Shown piece by piece: positions 51,786-60,439 of a stretch of 64,000 nucleotides of DNA. Below the pieces are notes generated by a model. That model worked only from the letters and a program-made list of their open reading frames with translations. It made no database searches and was not told the DNA's origin. Within the stretch, counting starts at the first letter, position 1, and every line of letters starts with the position of its first letter. The position numbers were made by a program, and so were the translations under genes. The stretch covers positions 7,626,001 to 7,690,000 of the forward strand of contig NZ_CP108508.1 of the NCBI RefSeq assembly GCF_035917275.1. The letters are read 5' to 3'. The DNA comes from Streptomyces sp. NBC_01237. GTDB taxonomy: Bacteria > Actinomycetota > Actinomycetes > Streptomycetales > Streptomycetaceae.

Positions 51786-52849
51786 GGGAACGGAGCGCGG
51801 CGCACGGTGCGCACGGTCGGCCGCCGACGAGCCGGGACCGGTGGGAGGCGTTCAAGAAGTCGCCGTATCTGCCCGCGACCGTGCTGCTGTTCATCATCGC
51901 GGCCGCGGCCGGACTCTTCGCGGGCTCGTACACGTACGCCATGGCCAACCCCACCCCGCACCGGATTCCGGGTGCCCTGGTGGGTGATGCCCGGGAACCG
52001 GGGACCAGGGCGTTCGTCGCCGGGATGGAGAAGGCGCTCGACGCCTCGCTCGACCTGCGTGTCTACGCCACCCCGGCGGGGGCCCGGGAGGCGCTGGAGG
52101 AGCAGAAGGTGTTCACGATCGTGCGGCCCCGGGGACCGGGTGTGGCCCTCGACGTGGCCGCGGCCTCCGGCGCCACGGTGGCCCAACTGCTCACCGAGAC
52201 CGGGGTGAAGGTCGGCGACACCCTCGGTGTGCCGGTCACGGTCACGGACCTCAAGCCGCTCCAGAAGGGCGATCCGCGCGGTCTCGCCCTCTTCTACATC
52301 TCGCTCGCCGCCGTCATCATCGGCTTCGTCGGATCGATCCAGCTGAGCGTGCACGCGCGCGCCCTGGTGCCGCTGGAGCGGATCGCGTTCACCGTCGCCT
52401 ACGCCCTGCTCGGCGGCTTCGCCATCGTCGCGGTCGTGGACTGGCTGCTCGGCGCGGTGGAGCTGCCCTTCGTCCACTCATGGCTGATCCTGTCGCTCAC
52501 GATGTTCACCACGGGCATGGTCTTCACGATGTTCAACACCCTGATGGGGCGCTGGGCGATGATCCCGACCTGGGGCCTCATGGTGCTGTTGGGCAATCCC
52601 TCGTCCGGCGGCGCGGTGTCCTGGCCGCTGCTGCCCTCGGTGCTCGGCCACATCGGCCGCTGGCTGCCGCCGGGTGCCTCGGTCAACGCCCAGCACACCG
52701 CGGTCTACTACCGGGGGCACCAGTTCCTCTTCCCGTATCTGGTGCTCGGCGCCTGGGCGCTGGTGTCCTGCACGGTGTTCTGGGTGTGGCGGCACCGGCA
52801 CCCCGGAGGCCGCGACCACATGCCGGAGCATGCGGCCGCGGCCTCCTGA
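51782..52849 (+). CDS. Multi-pass membrane protein (YhgE/DUF3533-like)
   Basis: 355 residues, ATGA overlap with the polymerase gene. One N-terminal membrane segment (LPATVLLFIIAAAAGLFAGSYTYAM), a soluble extracytoplasmic stretch of about 130 residues (HRIPGALVGDAREPGTRAFVAGMEKALDASLDLRVY), then five more hydrophobic segments (LALFYISLAAVIIGFVGSIQ, VAYALLGGFAIVAVVDWLLGAVEL, LILSLTMFTTGMVFTMF, GLMVLLGNPSSGG, LGAWALVSCTVFWVW). This is the ABC-2-like/YhgE layout. Its translational coupling to a DNA-repair polymerase looks incidental to function. Transport substrate is unknown. Confidence 0.82.
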   Translation: MRERSAAHGAHGRPPTSRDRWEAFKKSPYLPATVLLFIIAAAAGLFAGSYTYAMANPTPHRIPGALVGDAREPGTRAFVAGMEKALDASLDLRVYATPAGAREALEEQKVFTIVRPRGPGVALDVAAASGATVAQLLTETGVKVGDTLGVPVTVTDLKPLQKGDPRGLALFYISLAAVIIGFVGSIQLSVHARALVPLERIAFTVAYALLGGFAIVAVVDWLLGAVELPFVHSWLILSLTMFTTGMVFTMFNTLMGRWAMIPTWGLMVLLGNPSSGGAVSWPLLPSVLGHIGRWLPPGASVNAQHTAVYYRGHQFLFPYLVLGAWALVSCTVFWVWRHRHPGGRDHMPEHAAAAS

Positions 52850-52863
52850 GGTGCGTGTGCGGG

Positions 52864-55101
52864 TTACAGCTCCTTGACCCGGATGTCGCGGTACGAGATG
52901 ACGTCCGAGGTGCTGTGGACCTGGAGCCCGATGTGGCCGGAGGCGAACCGCCGGCCGTCGGTGCCCGGGTCGTCGCCCCGCGGCGGCTCGAAGAGCTGTC
53001 CGCCGTTGTTGTCGAACTCGTTCAGCAGGACACCGTTGCGGTAGACCGAGTAGTGCTGGTCGACCACACGGATCTCGTAGTCGTTCCAGGTGCCCTTGGG
53101 CGTGACCCCGGCGCCGCCGAGACCCACCCGGTCGAAGCCGTAGAGCGAGCCCGTCTTGTACATGTCGCCGTCCGGCCGGTCGTTGATCTGGATCTCATGG
53201 CCGTACTTGATGGCGACCCACTCCGGACGGGCCTCCTCCGGGTTGTCGTGGACGTTCGGGAAGCGGACGAACACGCCGCCGTTGGCGTTGCCCGCGCCGG
53301 GAGCGTCGTCCCGCCACTGGAGCTTCAGCGAGAAGTCCCCGTAACTCCGGGACGGGAACCACAGCATGCCCATGCCGTCCACCGTCGTGGAGCTGGTGAT
53401 CGAGCCCTCCTCCTCGTTGAGCGCGAACTGCCCGCCGCCCACCTGCTGCCACTTGGTCAGCGAGGCGGCCGTGCCGTCGAAGAGCTTGGTGTAGCCCTCG
53501 GACTGCCCCGGACTGCCGATACCGGACTGCTTGGCCGCGCGGTAGATCTTCTTGTGCTCACGGGTGTCGATCACACCGTCGGTCAGCAGCCGGTCGAGGA
53601 CCTTGTCCACGTGCTTGAGGAACAGCGCGTGCGAGGACCAGTCCTTCTCGTCCTCGATCAGCTCGTTGATCGTGCAGCGGTTGCGGGTGATCCGGTTGGG
53701 CACACCGGTGTCGACGGTGCCCACGATGACGGTGAGCCGTTCGTCGAACTCCGCGCAGTTCGGCGCCGGGACTCCGCCGCTCTGCGCGACGGTGAACGAC
53801 ACCTTCTGCGCCTGGGAGGTGTTGCCCGCCTTGTCCGTGGCCCGGTGGGCGAGCGTGTGGTACCCGACCCGGTCGACGATCACGACAGCGGTGTAGGCGA
53901 GATACGGCCCGCCGTCGAGGGAGTACTCGACCTTGTCCACCCCGGAGTCGTCGTCGCTCGCCGTGATCGTGGCCCTGGCGCTGGTGATGAAGGCGCCGTC
54001 CGAGTTCTTGTCGCCCGCCACCTTCACCGAGGTCTCCGGCGCGGTCGTGTCCTGCGAGGGCGGCTCGACGACGGTGAAGTCGACGGCCTTCTCGCCGGCC
54101 ACGTTCCCCGACCGGTCGGTGGCCCGGTAGCGGACCTTGTGCGTCCCCACCTCGTGCACCATCACGGGGGCGGTGTACGGCTGCCAGGCGCCGTCCGCAC
54201 CGAGGGCGTACTCGATGGTGTTGACGCCGGAGCCGGTGTCGGACGCCGTCACGGTGACCGTGGCCATGCCCAGGTACGCGCCCTGGTCGTCCTTCTCGCC
54301 CGATACGGTCGCCGAGGTCTCCGGCGGTGTCCCGTCGTCGGTCGGCGGGGCGGCCACGCTGAAGTCGACGGCCTTCTCCGCCGCCGCGTTCCCCGACTTG
54401 TCGGTGGCCCGGTAGCGGACCTTGTGGGTGCCGACCTCGCTGACCACGACGGGGGCGGTGTACGGCTGCCAGGCGCCGTCCGCACCGAGGGCGTACTCGA
54501 CGGTGTCGACGCCGGAGCCCTCGTCGGTCGCCGCCACGGTGACGGTGGCCTGGCCGAGGTACGCGCCGTCGGCGTTCTTGTCGCCGTCGACCACGGCGGA
54601 CGTCTCCGGGGCGGTGGTGTCCTCACCGCCACCGCCGTCCGTCACGGTGAGGATGCCCTGCATCGACCCGTGCCCCGGAATGGTGCAGTGGTAGAAGTAC
54701 CGGCCGGGGGTGAGGGTGACCTCGACGCTGTGCTTGCCGCCCTCGCTGTCGCTGGGGTTGGCGAGGATGTTCAGCTGGACGTCGTCGTTGAACTCGGGGT
54801 CCGAGACGCCGAACGTCAGCGTGTGCGGCATCCCGGTCGTGTTGCCGGTGGCCGTGCTGTTCTCGAAGACGATGGTGGCCCTGCCCGCCACCGCGGTCCT
54901 GGGTGCCGACAGATAGTGGTCGATGGGGTCGCCCGCGGTCCAGTTGAGGACCTGGTCGGCCGCCGCCGCACGGTCGTCGTCCGTGCGGCCGTACGCCGCC
55001 GTCGAGGTCAGCCCGAGGACCATCAGGAACGATCCCAGCAGGGCCACCCACAGCCGGGCGGGACGGTATCGCCGTCGTGCGAGGAGCGAGGGGTGTCTCA
55101 C
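52864..55101 (-). CDS. Secreted cupredoxin, Ig-like repeats and DUF1080 protein
   Basis: 745 residues from a GTG that overlaps the stop of the upstream gene (GTGA). Signal or anchor segment about 15-38. Domain order: a plastocyanin-like cupredoxin (about 48-155) with ligands His93 (MPHTL), Cys139, His144 and Met147 (YHCTIPGHGSM); then three OmpL47/Ig-like repeats (about 160-450), each beginning PETS and ending YRATDKSGN; then a linker with two cysteines; then DUF1080 (about 540-745; KLFDGTAASLTKWQ, GGVFVRFPNVHD, GHEIQINDRPDGDMYKTGSLYG, GHIGLQVHS). DUF1080 proteins are 3-keto-glycoside hydrolases. It is co-transcribed with a ThuA/sugar-dehydrogenase gene, which fits oxidation then cleavage of sugars. 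Confidence 0.93.
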   Translation of the reverse strand: MRHPSLLARRRYRPARLWVALLGSFLMVLGLTSTAAYGRTDDDRAAAADQVLNWTAGDPIDHYLSAPRTAVAGRATIVFENSTATGNTTGMPHTLTFGVSDPEFNDDVQLNILANPSDSEGGKHSVEVTLTPGRYFYHCTIPGHGSMQGILTVTDGGGGEDTTAPETSAVVDGDKNADGAYLGQATVTVAATDEGSGVDTVEYALGADGAWQPYTAPVVVSEVGTHKVRYRATDKSGNAAAEKAVDFSVAAPPTDDGTPPETSATVSGEKDDQGAYLGMATVTVTASDTGSGVNTIEYALGADGAWQPYTAPVMVHEVGTHKVRYRATDRSGNVAGEKAVDFTVVEPPSQDTTAPETSVKVAGDKNSDGAFITSARATITASDDDSGVDKVEYSLDGGPYLAYTAVVIVDRVGYHTLAHRATDKAGNTSQAQKVSFTVAQSGGVPAPNCAEFDERLTVIVGTVDTGVPNRITRNRCTINELIEDEKDWSSHALFLKHVDKVLDRLLTDGVIDTREHKKIYRAAKQSGIGSPGQSEGYTKLFDGTAASLTKWQQVGGGQFALNEEEGSITSSTTVDGMGMLWFPSRSYGDFSLKLQWRDDAPGAGNANGGVFVRFPNVHDNPEEARPEWVAIKYGHEIQINDRPDGDMYKTGSLYGFDRVGLGGAGVTPKGTWNDYEIRVVDQHYSVYRNGVLLNEFDNNGGQLFEPPRGDDPGTDGRRFASGHIGLQVHSTSDVISYRDIRVKEL

Positions 55102-57590
55102 TGCGCTGCCGCCTTCCTGGCCAGTTCGGCGGCGGCCGGGGTCGGGCCGCCGCCCTTGTACGTCACACGCCACAGCGCGGACTTGGAGTCGGAGGTGAAG
55201 AACCCGCGCCCGTAGTCCAGGACGTACAGCGAACCGTCCGGGGCGAACTTCCAGTCCATCAGGTTGCGGATGCCGTCGGCCCCGACCGGGATGATCTTCT
55301 TCAGGGACTCGGCGTGGGTGGGCAGACCGCCCTTGCCGACGGTCTTCGGGTCGGTGAGTACGGCGTGCCGCGGCTGGTCGGCGTCGTAGAAGTCACCGAC
55401 GAACCACTTGCCGTCCCAGTACGCGGGCCACTTGTCGGCGCTCGTGCTCGCGGCGTCGTACCGGTAGACCGGACCGTTCATCGTGGCCTGTCCGCCGCCC
55501 TTCAGCCACGGCAGGAGCTGCTTCTGCTCCTCGACCTTGTAGCTGGGGACGCCGTCGGCGTTGCGCGGGTAGTCCACGCCGCCGCCCTGGGGCGAGTACC
55601 AGATGGTGTTGGAGGTGACCGGCGGCAGCTTCACCAGCCCGTCGTTGTTCGGCGACTCGTTCTTCGGGGCGTCGCAGTCGTACCAGCCGAGCGGCTTGCC
55701 CGGGTCGGGCAGATTGCGGTCCCGGTAGGGCTGCTTGTTGCCCATGCAGTACGGCCAGCCGTGGTTGCCGGGCTTGGTGATCGCGGCGAACGTGTCGTAC
55801 TTGGCCGGACCCCAGGTGGTGCTCGGTTCCCCGGCGTCCGGGCCGACCCAGCCCGCGTACAACGTGTCGGTCGACTTGTCGATGGAGATCCTGGCCGGGT
55901 TGCGCACCCCCATCACATAGATCTCGCCGCGGGTCCTGCCGCCGCCCTCGTCCGGCTCCTTGCCGGTGAAGAGATTGCCCTCGGGCAGCGTGTACGTGCC
56001 GTTGTCCTCGGGGTGGATCCGCAGGATCTTCCCGTTGAGGTTGTTGGTGTTGCCCGCGGTGCGGCGGGCGTCGGCGAACGACACGCCCTTGTAGTTCGGC
56101 TGGGGGTTGTTGCCGGAGTAACCGTCGCTGAAACCGGAGGAGTTGTTGTCGCCGGTCGCGATGTAAAGATTGTCCTTGGAGTCCCAGGCCATTCCGCCGC
56201 CCGCGTGGCAGCAGCTGTGGATCTGGACCGGCCAGCTCAGCAGTACCTTCTCGGAGGCGAGGTCCAGTTCGGCGGTGGCCGGGTCGAAGGTGAAGCGGGA
56301 GACCTGGCGTACCGCCATCTGCTTGTCGCGGTCGATCTTCGCGTGCGGCGTGTAGTGCAGATACACCCAGCCGTTGGAGGCGAAGTCCGGGTCCAGCTCG
56401 ATGCCGAGCAGTCCCTCCTCCACCTTGACCAGCTCGTCGCCGCCGCCCTTGTTGCCGAACACGGTCAGCGCCCCGGCGAGCGTGACCTTCTTGGTCTTCG
56501 GGTCGTAGACGTGGATCTCGCCCAGGCCCTTGCCGACGTTCGGGTCCTTCCAGTCCGTGACGACCGGGACGCTGCTGTCCGCGCCGCCGCGGCCGATGTA
56601 GAAGACCTTGCCGTCGGCGGCGGTGACCAGGCCGTGCGGCTCGCCGATCTGGTCGTTCTTCCCCGGCTGGTTGGGCTGGGTCAGGCGCTCGGCCTTGTAG
56701 TTGGCGTTGATCGTGGCCGTGCAGTCGGCCTGCGAGAGACGGGTGGTCCAGGACAGCGCACCGCGCAGATGGTCACGGAAGTCCGTCTCCGCGAAGCTGT
56801 CGACGGTGCCGCCCATCGCGGTGTAGAAGGACCGGCCGCCGTCGTAGTCGCGGCACCAGGAGACCGGGTGGTCCCAGCCGTTGGCGCTCGCGCCGGGCTT
56901 GTAGGTGAGCTCGCGGACCCTGGCCACGGTGTGCACGTCACCGGACGGGTTCTTCGTCCAGTTCAGCCACTTGTCGGGGCGCTTCCACTCCAGCGGCAGG
57001 TTCTTGGTCGCCGGGTGGCTCCGGTCCCCGATCTCCACCGTCGCGCGCTGCGCGGTGGTGGGGCTGTTCGCGGCCGGACGGGCCCCGACCAGACCGGTGA
57101 ACCAGTCCGAGTACGGCTCGGTGCGTGCCGCGTCATGGATGCCGAGGAACCCTCCGCCCGCCTCCATGTACGCCTCCAGACCGGCCTCCTGCTCCGGGTC
57201 GAGGACATCGCCGCCGCCGGTGAGGAAGACGACGGCGTTGAACGTGCCGAGCCGCTTGGCGTTGGTGAACACCCCGGCGTCGTCCGAGGCGACCGTCTTG
57301 AAACGTCCGGCCTCCGGCCCGCTCAGCCCGATCTTCTCGATCGCCGCGATACCGGCGTCCACGGTCGGCGACTCGTCGCCCGCCGAGGCGTGGAAGACCA
57401 GCACCTTGACATTGGCCCCGCCGGGCGGCGACGGAAGGGACAACGTTGTCGGAAGCCGGTCGGCCGGCTCCGGATAGGGCCTGGCGCTGGCGGCGTTGCC
57501 GCCCAGCAAGGACGCGGTCAGTGCGCCGGTCGCCACGGCCGCCGCGAGACCGCGGCGTGTTCTGGACCGGTGATGCGGTGTGCGCTGCAT
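55098..57590 (-). CDS. Secreted ThuA plus glucose/sorbosone dehydrogenase protein
   Basis: 830 residues. A signal peptide with an Arg-rich start spans about 1-36 (RRGLAAAVATGALTASLLGGNAASA). Residues 60-285 form a ThuA domain (VLVFHASAGDES, GGGFLGIHDAARTEPYSDWF, NPSGDVHTVARVRELTY). From about 320 comes a six-bladed propeller of the soluble PQQ glucose/sorbosone dehydrogenase class: EPHGLVTAADGKVFYIGRGG, LLGIELDPDFASNGWVYLHYTP, HSCCHAGGGMAWDSKDNLYIATGD, NLNGKILRIHPEDNG and YVMGVRNPARI. It would oxidise sugars outside the cell. The next gene follows by GTGA overlap. Confidence 0.93.
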   Translation of the reverse strand: MQRTPHHRSRTRRGLAAAVATGALTASLLGGNAASARPYPEPADRLPTTLSLPSPPGGANVKVLVFHASAGDESPTVDAGIAAIEKIGLSGPEAGRFKTVASDDAGVFTNAKRLGTFNAVVFLTGGGDVLDPEQEAGLEAYMEAGGGFLGIHDAARTEPYSDWFTGLVGARPAANSPTTAQRATVEIGDRSHPATKNLPLEWKRPDKWLNWTKNPSGDVHTVARVRELTYKPGASANGWDHPVSWCRDYDGGRSFYTAMGGTVDSFAETDFRDHLRGALSWTTRLSQADCTATINANYKAERLTQPNQPGKNDQIGEPHGLVTAADGKVFYIGRGGADSSVPVVTDWKDPNVGKGLGEIHVYDPKTKKVTLAGALTVFGNKGGGDELVKVEEGLLGIELDPDFASNGWVYLHYTPHAKIDRDKQMAVRQVSRFTFDPATAELDLASEKVLLSWPVQIHSCCHAGGGMAWDSKDNLYIATGDNNSSGFSDGYSGNNPQPNYKGVSFADARRTAGNTNNLNGKILRIHPEDNGTYTLPEGNLFTGKEPDEGGGRTRGEIYVMGVRNPARISIDKSTDTLYAGWVGPDAGEPSTTWGPAKYDTFAAITKPGNHGWPYCMGNKQPYRDRNLPDPGKPLGWYDCDAPKNESPNNDGLVKLPPVTSNTIWYSPQGGGVDYPRNADGVPSYKVEEQKQLLPWLKGGGQATMNGPVYRYDAASTSADKWPAYWDGKWFVGDFYDADQPRHAVLTDPKTVGKGGLPTHAESLKKIIPVGADGIRNLMDWKFAPDGSLYVLDYGRGFFTSDSKSALWRVTYKGGGPTPAAAELARKAAAQ

Positions 57591-57608
57591 GTGTCACCCA
57601 CCCCTCTT

Positions 57609-57637
57609 GGTCACTGCAACTTTTCGGTCACTGCAAC
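57609..57637. promoter_or_regulatory. 12-bp direct repeat in the shared promoter region
   Basis: GGTCACTGCAAC occurs at 57609-57620 and again at 57626-57637 (17 bp start-to-start), 19 bases upstream of the ThuA-dehydrogenase start. Close by are the palindromes TGGCGCGCCA and ATAGCTAT (57665-57681). The divergent laccase gene starts 184 bases further on. Confidence 0.55.
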
Positions 57638-57820
57638 AGCGCATGAAGCTAGACCTCTTTTCGTGGCGCGCCAATAGCTATGGCAGCATTCGAACTAACT
57701 TTGTCCTGGGTGTGGATAAACGAGGATCCCCCGGCTACGGTATGGGCCGTCCCGGGGATCTCCTGTGCCCGACTGGGCTCTGAGCCTCAGCAATTTCCTT
57801 CACGCATTGGGGAGTTCGGC

Positions 57821-58873
57821 ATGGATCGAAGGACCTTCAGCCGGCGGATGCTGGTGGGTGGCGCAGCGGCGGCGGCGACCGGCGTGACATCGTTGTCTCT
57901 CGGCGCGGTCGAGGCGAGTTCGGCGGAGAACCCGCCAAGGACGGCACCGGCGGGAGGGGTGGTGCGCCGGCTGAAGATGTACGCCGAGAAGCTGGCGGAC
58001 GGCTCCCTCGGGTACGGCTTCGAGAAGGGCAAGGCGTCGATTCCCGGGCCGCTCATCGAGATCAACGAGGGCGACACCCTGCACATCGAGTTCGAGAACA
58101 CGACGGACGTCGACGCCAGCCTCCATGTCCACGGCGTCGACTACGACATCGCCAGCGACGGCACCCGGATGAACAAGAGCCATGTGGAGCCGGGCGGCAC
58201 CCGTACCTACACCTGGCGCACCCACGCCCCTGGCCGTCGCAAGGACGGCACCTGGCGGCCGGGCAGCGCGGGCTACTGGCACTACCACGACCATGTCGTC
58301 GGCACGGACCACGGCACGGGCGGCATCCGCAAGGGGCTCTACGGGCCGCTGGTCGTGCGGCGCCAGGGCGACATCCTGCCGGACAGGACGATCACGATCG
58401 TCTTCAACGACATGACGATCAACAACAAGGCGGGCCACGAGAGTCCGAACTTCGAGGCCACGGTGGGTGACCGGGTCGAGGTCGTGATGATCACGCACGG
58501 CGAGTACTACCACACGTTCCACATCCACGGTCATCGCTGGGCGGACAACAGGACCGGGCTGCTCACCGGTCCGGACGACCCCAGTCGGGTGGTGGACACC
58601 AAGATCTGCGGCCCCGCCGACTCGTTCGGATTCCAGATCATCGCGGGCGAGAACGTGGGCGCGGGCGCCTGGATGTACCACTGCCATGTCCAGAGCCACT
58701 CCGACATGGGCATGGCCGGACTGCTGCTGGTCGCCAAGCCCGACGGCACGGTCCCGGGGCACGAACCGCACCACGTGTCGAGCGCGAAGAGCCCCACGGC
58801 CAAGGCCGACAGGGCGGCGGGCGCGGACGAGGCGGCGAGCACGGACAAGGCGGCCGGGCAGCACGAGCACTGA
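57821..58873 (+). CDS. Two-domain small laccase (multicopper oxidase)
   Basis: 350 residues from ATG 57821 with GGGGAG upstream; a longer frame lacks support. The N-terminus is a Tat signal ([21 protein letters not shown]). All copper-binding motifs are present: HVHG (His102, His104), WHYHDH (His154-158), HTFHIHG (His231-236) and [13 protein letters not shown] (His287, Cys288, His289, His293, Met298), in the two-domain SLAC arrangement that works as a trimer. The C-terminus is a low-complexity tail with several His residues. It oxidises phenols with oxygen outside the cell. It is divergent from the secreted sugar-oxidation genes. Confidence 0.95.
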   Translation: MDRRTFSRRMLVGGAAAAATGVTSLSLGAVEASSAENPPRTAPAGGVVRRLKMYAEKLADGSLGYGFEKGKASIPGPLIEINEGDTLHIEFENTTDVDASLHVHGVDYDIASDGTRMNKSHVEPGGTRTYTWRTHAPGRRKDGTWRPGSAGYWHYHDHVVGTDHGTGGIRKGLYGPLVVRRQGDILPDRTITIVFNDMTINNKAGHESPNFEATVGDRVEVVMITHGEYYHTFHIHGHRWADNRTGLLTGPDDPSRVVDTKICGPADSFGFQIIAGENVGAGAWMYHCHVQSHSDMGMAGLLLVAKPDGTVPGHEPHHVSSAKSPTAKADRAAGADEAASTDKAAGQHEH

Positions 58874-59022
58874 GCGGAACGCGCCGGGGGGCGGTCTCTC
58901 CCCCCGGCACCCGCACCTCAACAACCGTCCGTCCGGCACCTGTACCCCGCACTCCGGCTCGCGCGGTGCGGCCATGCCCGCGCCGGAGCGCGCCCGCGTG
59001 CCGGGACCGGGCCCGCACGCGT

Positions 59023-59078
59023 CTACCGTGCGGGCGGTCGCCGCTCGGCCGCTACCGTGCGGGCGGTCGCCGCTCGGC
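59023..59078. repeat. 27-bp tandem duplication at the 3' end of the IclR gene
   Basis: The 27-base block at 59052-59078 encodes the last nine codons of the IclR protein including the stop, and is repeated exactly at 59023-59049, two bases away. The extra copy lies just after the gene and carries a second stop in the same relative place. Confidence 0.8.
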
Positions 59079-59834
59079 AGGGGACAGCAGCAGCACCTCC
59101 AGCGCCCGCGCGCAGGACCGCGCCTGCGTCAGGAGCCAGTCGGTCCGCTCCGGTGTGATCACGCTCGGGGTGGCCCGTACCGCCAGGGCGAACCGCGAGT
59201 GACCCGCGCCGTCCAGCACCGGAACCGCCAGCGTCCGCACCCCGTACGCCGATTCGCCGTCATTGAGCGCGTACTCGTCGGCCCGTACGCGTGCCAACTC
59301 GGCCCGCAACGCGGCAGGTTCGACGATCGTGCGATCGGTGAACGCGGGCAGCGGAGGCAGTGAGTCGGGGCCGCCCTCGCCGGGGCGCGCCCAGGCCAGC
59401 AGCACCTTGCCCAGCGCCGTGGAGTGCAGCGGTCTGCGCAGACCCACCTTCGGAGTCACCGAACCGCCCGCCACGATCACCGCGTGCGGGCCGCTGCGCA
59501 GCGCCAGGTCGGTGGTGGCGCCGGTGCGTTCGGCGAGGTCGGCCAGTTCGGGGGCGGCCAGATGCAGCCCCCGCTGGTGGTAGGAGAGCCGGCCCAGTTC
59601 GGTGACCGAGGGGCCGAGCCGGTACCGGGACGTGCGCGGGTCCTGTTCCAGGAAGCCCGCGCCCAGCAGCGTACGGGCCAGCCGGTGGGCCGTGGACACC
59701 GACAGCTCCAGACGCCGGGCCAGGTCGGAGGCGCTGAGGTCGGGGCCGTTGTCGTGGAAACAGTGCAGGACGTCCAGCGCGCGCCGGACCGCCTGGGCCC
59801 CGCCCGGAGCGCGCGCTGTCGCGGCCTCGGTCAT
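59052..59834 (-). CDS. IclR-family transcriptional regulator
   Basis: 260 residues from ATG 59834; ATG 59879 (15 codons longer) is an alternative and neither ribosome site is strong. The N-terminal winged HTH reads ALDVLHCFHDNGPDLSASDLARRLELSVSTAHRLARTLLGAGFLEQDPRTSRYRLG. The effector domain includes LHSTALGKVLLAW and ALNDGESAYGVRTLAVPVLDGAG. It is divergent from the leader peptide and sulfur-acquisition operon, its most likely target. The 3' end is duplicated, as listed separately. Confidence 0.92.
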   Translation of the reverse strand: MTEAATARAPGGAQAVRRALDVLHCFHDNGPDLSASDLARRLELSVSTAHRLARTLLGAGFLEQDPRTSRYRLGPSVTELGRLSYHQRGLHLAAPELADLAERTGATTDLALRSGPHAVIVAGGSVTPKVGLRRPLHSTALGKVLLAWARPGEGGPDSLPPLPAFTDRTIVEPAALRAELARVRADEYALNDGESAYGVRTLAVPVLDGAGHSRFALAVRATPSVITPERTDWLLTQARSCARALEVLLLSPAERRPPAR

Positions 59835-59895
59835 GTCGGTCTCACTCTCCGCTCGTGGGGTGGGAGGGGTGCCTTTCATTGCCACATTACGGGAG

Positions 59896-59920
59896 TTGAC
59901 CCATGGCTCAACCGGGTCAA
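59896..59920. promoter_or_regulatory. Inverted repeat between IclR gene and leader peptide
   Basis: TTGACCC (59896-59902) and GGGTCAA (59914-59920) with an 11-base spacer. A second pair, TCCCA/TGGGA, follows at 59943-59957. These may be operators for the divergent IclR regulator. Confidence 0.5.
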
Positions 59921-60032
59921 GAAACACTCCGTTCATATGTAATCCCACATGATGGGAAGCGAGTTGTCCGGGTGCTCGCATCCGTGGCAGGCTTCAGCCG
60001 TCACCACCGACGAGCAGGAAAGGAGCAGTGCC

Positions 60033-60149
60033 ATGGCCGGCCGCCGCATCGCGGACCACTCCCGCGCCACCGCCGCTCCGGTGCCGCTCGCCCTCACGCT
60101 GCGCCGTCACATCGATCTGGCGCGCGTCTCCAGCGCGGCCTGTCGCTGA
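60033..60149 (+). CDS. Leader peptide of the sulfur-acquisition operon
   Basis: 38 residues from ATG 60033 with AAGGAG seven bases upstream. The C-terminal part LTLRRHIDLARVSSAACR is the recurring pattern of actinobacterial leader peptides (RRHVDLxRxxSxxCR) found before sulfur or cysteine genes, where translation of the cysteine codon near the end is thought to sense cysteine. It sits about 290 bases before a DszB-like gene. No attenuator hairpin was clear to me by eye. Confidence 0.75.
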   Translation: MAGRRIADHSRATAAPVPLALTLRRHIDLARVSSAACR

Positions 60150-60263
60150 CCCTCCGCACGCTTCTCTCCTCCCGCGCCTTCCGGTGCACCCAGGATTTTC
60201 AGACTTCCGGATCTTCCGTCGGCCTGTCGGCGTCGTCGTCGCGGGCCCCGTACCGATCCATGG

Positions 60264-60303
60264 GTGACCCGGTGACCCGGTGACCCGGTGATCCGTTGAT
60301 CCG
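60264..60303. repeat. Five tandem 8-bp units between leader peptide and desulfinase gene
   Basis: Units are GTGACCCG (three exact copies, 60264-60287), then GTGATCCG and TTGATCCG (60288-60303). They lie in the untranslated region between the leader and the DszB-like gene. Confidence 0.75.
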
Positions 60304-60439
60304 GGGTACCGACAGGCACCCGCCGCCGCATCACCGCGATCTCCCCGCCGCCTCACCCTCCCGCGTTCACCGCGCCGCTCCCGAGCGGTCCGGTCACGCA
60401 TGCCCGCGCCCACTTCGCCGACCGACCGGGATGACACCC

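Noticed and set aside
52480..57677. Two very long plus-strand open frames opposite the secreted copper and dehydrogenase proteins
   Set aside because: The minus-strand proteins show clear ordered domains; the plus-strand ones read as Val/Arg/Gly shadows without motifs.
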